Of a stretch of 64,000 bases of DNA, positions 60,030 to 64,000 are shown one piece after another; the first letter of the stretch is position 1, and every line of letters begins with the position of its first letter. The notes beneath the pieces were generated by a model that searched no databases, had not been told where the DNA came from, and worked only from the letters and a program-made list of their open reading frames with translations. This DNA is from Engraulis encrasicolus (taxonomy: Eukaryota > Chordata > Actinopteri > Clupeiformes > Engraulidae), in assembly GCF_034702125.1 (NCBI RefSeq), contig NC_085865.1, forward strand, positions 51,130,978 through 51,194,977, in the 5' to 3' direction. The position numbers were made by a program, and so were the translations under genes.

Positions 60030-61050
60030 GACTGCTGCTACTGTTGGTGGTGGAGTTCTAGACTTGGACTGTGCATTGTTCTGGACTGTAATTGGGTGAT
60101 GTGCCTTCAGCTGACTTCGGGTGAGTACTGCATTGAATGTTTCCTTCTGCATTCTTATTGCAATGTCTCTTGCTTGTTTAGCAACGTATTTTACTTCCTT
60201 GGTCACTGAAGGAACTGTGCACCACAATTTCACTTGGAACTTTCAGTTAGGTCTTCAGGACTGGCCTGATGCTGGCCTGCTATATTCACAGCACCTGGAA
60301 TCCATCACCAATCTTCCGTTTGCATAGAAGGTTTGGCATCCATAACTTTCATGCTGTATTGCACCAGAGATGGTCTGGCTGTCTACTTGGTGATGCCACG
60401 TCTTGACCTTTATTCGGCAGTGCTTGTGGAAGTGGTTCTTCATCCGTGCTGCAAGCACTGCCATGTACATCTTCGTCTTGACACGGTCACCGTTGAGGTC
60501 AAGAGGGTTCAGCTTGGCCTTGGCCTCAACCATCCTCACGACGACACCATGGCTGCAGCTCCACTGCGTGTAGGGTAGGGTAGAGTAGAGTACAGTAGAG
60601 TAGAAGCTTGGCTTAACAGCTCTCTTCTGATGTTTGTTCTTTCACTCTGTCTCCCAGCAAGTTCTGGCCGAGGCACATTTCTTTCTTTCTTCTTGGAGAA
60701 CTTGATCTCCGCTGACGTCTGAGATTGGTGGTGAACTCTGGGTACTGTGGGCATGGCGGACGTAGTCACCCGGGGGGGCAGTCCTGATGTCCTGGTTGGA
60801 CGTTCCTAGTGGCGGTTGGGTGCTCAGTTCCTTCTGCTTCCTTGGGGTGGGTGGCCAACAGGGTAAGTTGAATGCCTTACTGCGCAGGCGTGAGGCAGTG
60901 TCGCTGAGGTGCAGAGGAAGGCGTTCACTGCAGTGCTCACCCGGGCTCAGCTGGGTCCACTGCACCTGGTTGTGGTCCCGGACGGCGTATGGTCTGGATC
61001 ATGGGCTCCGCCGCCAACAGTGGCAGTGTTCAGTGTGTTTGAGAGAGGTT
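60030..61050 (-). pseudogene. BEL/Pao retrotransposon RNase H region and linker
   Basis: The minus-strand frame 60539-60255 contains EAKAKLNPLDLNGDRVKTKM, AARMKNHFHKHCRIKVKTWH then HQVDSQTISGAIQ, matching the RNase H-like segment of BEL/Pao polyproteins (pattern '-KTWHH-VDSQTILGAIQRES-GYQTF-ANRI'). The frame 60233-59763 adds KETFNAVLTRSQLKAHH from the following linker. Sequence to about 61050 is colinear with 41800-42130, including a Pro/Arg-rich CWPPTPRK segment. It has stops and is inactive. Confidence 0.62.
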
Positions 61051-61099
61051 GTGGGCCTGTGTAAGTGGTTTGTGTGTGCGAGAATGTATGTATAGCACG

Positions 61100-61273
61100 T
61101 GTGTTTGTCTTTGTGTGCGTGTGTCTTTACTTGCGTGTGTGTGTCTTTACTTGCGTGTGTGTGTCTTTACTTGCGTGTGTATGTCTTTACTTGCGTGTGT
61201 GTGTGTGTGTCTGCGTATGTGTGTGTGTGTCTTTGCGTGTGCGTGCGTGCGTGCGTGCGTGCGTGCGGCGTGC

Positions 61274-61307
<34 letters not shown>

Positions 61308-61310
61308 CTG
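61100..61310. repeat. Compound GT-rich repeats
   Basis: Four to five copies of an 18-bp unit TGTGTGTCTTTACTTGCG (about 61120-61200), then GT, GTGC and GA runs. Cys/Val-rich frames across it are artefacts. Confidence 0.9.
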
Positions 61311-61413
61311 GTATTTGATAATGACATTAAATAAAAGCTGCAGTGAAAATTCTAAGAATGCATGTGTTGGTGTCATGCAGATGATCATTTGTCTGATTTG
61401 CTTTACATTTGTC

Positions 61414-61414
<1 letters not shown>

Positions 61415-61444
<30 letters not shown>
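61415..61444. repeat. Poly-C tract, 30 bp
   Basis: An uninterrupted run of C following GTCT. Another C run lies at about 30735-30751. Confidence 0.97.
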
Positions 61445-61446
<2 letters not shown>

Positions 61447-61822
61447 CTGTATTATTTGCCATGATATTAAATTGGCTTTGACTTTTTGTGATCGGTCATG
61501 CTTTTTTTCTTTTTTTTCTGTGGTACAGAAACGCAGATAAAAGTTTTCAAAGACAACTGGGATGAAGGGTGAATCTCTCAGCTAGTCCATACACCACAGA
61601 CTGGCATACCATATTTATTTCCAGTTTAAAAATTACATACAGTTGAAGGGGAAAGATGAAACACAATTTCTGGACACAGAACACTACAACTTCTTTTTTT
61701 CCTGAAGTAGTTTAAGCAAGTTTAAGCGTTGTAGCGAATCAAAACTTGGCATAGCAGAACACACACACACCCACGCTTAGTAGGTCAATATTTATGTAAT
61801 TCAAAAAATCCAGTAACTTTAA

Positions 61823-62507
61823 AGGGACACTGTTAGGGCTTTCAGGCCGACCAGGCCGGAGCCGGAGCCGGTGCTCGCACCAGTTACGTTCAGCACTAAA
61901 GTGGTTATCTGCGAACCCCCCATGTTCATACCGGGCTCTGAACTTTTTCCGCACGTGACTGCGTTGCCCGGGTGAACCTGCTGACAGCCAAGCTGTTGTC
62001 ACGGTTCGCGGAGAAAAAACAAGTAGGCTATTTTGCGGTTTGCATTACGAACCAACTTTCTGGTTCGCGAACGCATATATCTGTGGCGTGAACACGACGG
62101 CCGGTTCACGATTAGGTGCAGGAACGGGCTCCAGCACGGTTCTCAGTTGGCCTGAACACGCTATGTGTGAGATTTTTAGTTGTTTATTTCCAGAATTCAT
62201 GCTGCCCATTCACTAATGTTACCTTTTTCATGAATACTTACCACCACCATTAAATTATGAGTATTCATTATGACTGGAAAAATTGCACTTTTCATACATG
62301 AAAAGGGGGATCTTCTCCATGGTTCGCAATTTTGAATTTCCCAAAATAGCCAAAAATGACACTACTTGGACCATACTAGAAAATATTTGTTTATTACTTA
62401 GTAAACTACCATGTAAAGATCAAATTTGGCAATAGGCAGCCCAGTTTCAATGAGCAGCATAGTTGCAGTAGCCTACCTTTTTTGACCATTTCCTGCACAG
62501 TGTACCT
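61823..62507. mobile_element. TTAA-flanked MITE with a second element nested inside
   Basis: It begins AGGGACACTGT after TTAA (61819-61822) and ends CACAGTGTACCT before TTAA (62508-62511). Positions about 61834-62164 are foreign: they begin TTAGGGCTTTCAGGCC, end GGCCTGAACACGCTA and are GC-rich, after which family sequence resumes (GTGTGAGATTTTTAGTTG). Confidence 0.72.
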
Positions 62508-62511
62508 TTAA

Positions 62512-62979
62512 GCATACTTCGGGTCTGACTGCACCACCTGGAGTTTTAAAAAAGGTAGTGACGCCACAGATTGTTGCTACCATCTCTGGTGATGCTCAGT
62601 GGCCACTTGCATCCACTGCATATTAGATCACGTACCGTGTCTCATCTTTCAGTACATCTCTTCCCTGGACTATTCTTCATTCATCATACCGTTTGCAAAT
62701 GAGAAAATGACTTTACAATTGATCTTTTGCGAGATATTGAAATATAATGCCGTTGTCAGTGATGTCATCATGACATTACTTCCTGGTACAAGGCCACAAG
62801 CAACAAGTGGAGGATGCAGGGTCAGATATTGGAACGTACCCACAAATGTAATGTTTCTTTTTCATGAATAACGTCCTCCATGACCTCCATCTCTACCAGC
62901 CATCATCCACCACATTGATCCAAGGAAGCACAAGGAAATGTGTGAAAATATTGTGCACAATCCTGGGAATTCTCTTTAA
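62512..62979. other. No gene recognised
   Basis: A 90-codon plus-strand frame at 62599-62871 has no motif or splice context. Confidence 0.35.
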
Positions 62980-63235
62980 AGGTGCCCTGTGTAGGATGTG
63001 GTCAGAGTAGGTATTGCAACTACCCTGCTCATTGAAACTGTGCTGCTTATTGCCAAATATGATCTTTTCATGAATATTTACTGAATAATAAAACCAATAT
63101 TTACTATTAAAAGTACATCAATGTTCGTAGCACAAAAAAAAATCATATTTCTTGAAATTCAAAATAGCGGACCATGGAGAAGATCCCCCTTTTCATGTGT
63201 GACAAGTGTAATTTTTCCAGTCATAATGTCAATTA
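62980..63235. mobile_element. Truncated copy of the TTAA MITE family
   Basis: It begins AGGTGCCCTGTGTAGGATG after TTAA (62976-62979) and shares 'GGTATTGCAACTA-CCTGCTC' and 'GAAGATCCCCCTTTTCATG' with the other copies. The far end is missing. Confidence 0.65.
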
Positions 63236-63414
63236 GAATTGGGTTTGTGTGTGATCAAGTTCAAGTTATTTTATTTGTCACATATTATTTATAGTGAAAT
63301 GATGATGGCCCATTCATTGACTCCTCCCAAAGTTATATAAAGAGACATTAACCTTGAATACTTCGAACATAATTCTGGAATTTGTTGACACCCAGAAATG
63401 TTGTGTAGCGAAGG

Positions 63415-63815
63415 GGAGTAGAGTTGCCCTGCCAGGACTCTATCCCGGCCTTCCGGGTACCAAACTGGGGCTCTGACTGCTAGACCAAAGAGCCAGGCTC
63501 ATTGGCATGGCAGTTAGAACACAACCACAACCCTAGTGATAGTCACTCCATCACACTGCCTTTCCCTTTTGGAAACGCACCCATGTGCATCACACACTCA
63601 TGGTGTCCGTCACGCAGCAGCCCATCATCCTTCTCCCATCCAGTGTGCCCCCGCATTTATGCGTCACCCATCAATGGGGTCCCTCGTACAGGGGTCAGCT
63701 ATTCTCGGGGTCCCTCGCATGAAATTATGGCTCATACGCCATGGGTACGCTTCCAATGGCCTCACGGTAACCATCCTACCATCCTAGAGTTTCCCTGCCA
63801 GGACTCGAACCCTGG
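63415..63815 (-). repeat. Two tRNA-like relics on the minus strand (SINE heads)
   Basis: At 63785-63815 the minus strand reads CCAGGGTTCGAGTCCTGGCA, a perfect B box. At 63425-63490 there is a similar, poorer copy (TTTGGTCTAGCAGTCAGAGC, then GATAGAGTCCTGGCAGGGC). No full cloverleaf is convincing, so SINE heads rather than tRNA genes. Confidence 0.5.
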
Positions 63816-63902
63816 CCTCTTGCACAAGGGGGTGGGGGGGGGCTAGGAGCTTTTTTGTAATAGAAGAAACAAGGCTTGAATAGGAAGGAACTTCCTTTTT
63901 TG

Positions 63903-63912
63903 TGGTATATAT
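63903..63912 (+). promoter_or_regulatory. TATA box of a possible gene at the window edge
   Basis: GTATATATAA lies about 45-50 bp before the ATG at 63957. Upstream, GGAAGGAACTTCC (63884-63896) is a partial palindrome of the kind bound by STAT or NF-kB-type factors. Transcription is inferred only. Confidence 0.35.
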
Positions 63913-63956
63913 AACACATAGACCTGAAGTGACAGACATTGCACAACATAACAACC

Positions 63957-64000
63957 ATGGCCGTAACTACCAGTGAGGACACAGAGGTCATGTACAGTCT
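63957..64000 (+). CDS. Possible start of a protein-coding exon, truncated by the window
   Basis: ATG in good context (AACAACCATGG) opens a frame MAVTTSEDTEVMYS that runs off the window end. The TATA box about 50 bp upstream supports a first exon. The peptide is too short to assign. No signal peptide is seen so far; a cytosolic N-terminus is plausible. Confidence 0.35.
   Translation, partial: MAVTTSEDTEVMYS

Noticed and set aside
63785..63815. Functional tRNA gene
   Set aside because: A good B box exists but no acceptor stem or anticodon arm could be formed; treated as a SINE head.

Overview
The window is repeat-dense vertebrate DNA, almost certainly from a teleost fish. The evidence is the co-occurrence of DIRS, Penelope, BEL/Pao, L2-like LINE, Tc1 and hAT elements, tRNA-derived SINEs, very long (CA)n, (GA)n and (CT)n tracts, and spliced vertebrate genes (a two-domain Ly6/uPAR protein and lens aquaporin-0). 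No bacterial or organellar genes are present. All calls come from reading the sequence; no database search was run.

Layout. 1-11.8 kb: a large hAT transposon (44-11822, 8-bp target duplication matching 7/8) with an internal tandem array and a transposase scrap. It is split by a DIRS retrotransposon (4511-10276) that has identical inverted repeats, an internal complementary region and a decayed tyrosine recombinase. 12.8-13.5 kb: the last two coding exons of an unidentified plus-strand gene, embedded in CA/GT repeats. 13.9-21.1 kb: Tc1, SINE, hAT and mariner-like elements. 21.3-29.7 kb: the best host gene, a minus-strand five-exon gene whose exons join into a 220-residue, GPI-anchored, two-Ly6-domain (uPAR-like) protein, with element-filled introns. 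30-40 kb: TIR elements, an inverted duplication of about 0.4 kb carrying GT/GA repeats, an L2-like LINE and nested hAT MITEs.

41-61 kb: three tandem, decayed copies of aquaporin-0 (mip) exons 2-4, interleaved with BEL/Pao fragments. All three exon-2 relics share one 2-nt frame lesion. Copies II and III have lost the normal stop codon, and copy III reads on through a 23-bp minisatellite. Copy II was split by a stack of insertions: Tc1, then a probable solo LTR, then a Penelope element, then a 1.6-kb foldback hAT-like element inside the Penelope. Copies II and III serve as empty-site controls for several insertions. 61-64 kb: more TTAA-flanked MITEs, tRNA-like relics, and at the edge a TATA box with a well-placed ATG that may begin another gene.

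No operon-like cooperation is expected. The coherent themes are one intact immune/surface-receptor-type gene, one pseudogenised tandem aquaporin family, and a datable series of nested mobile elements.
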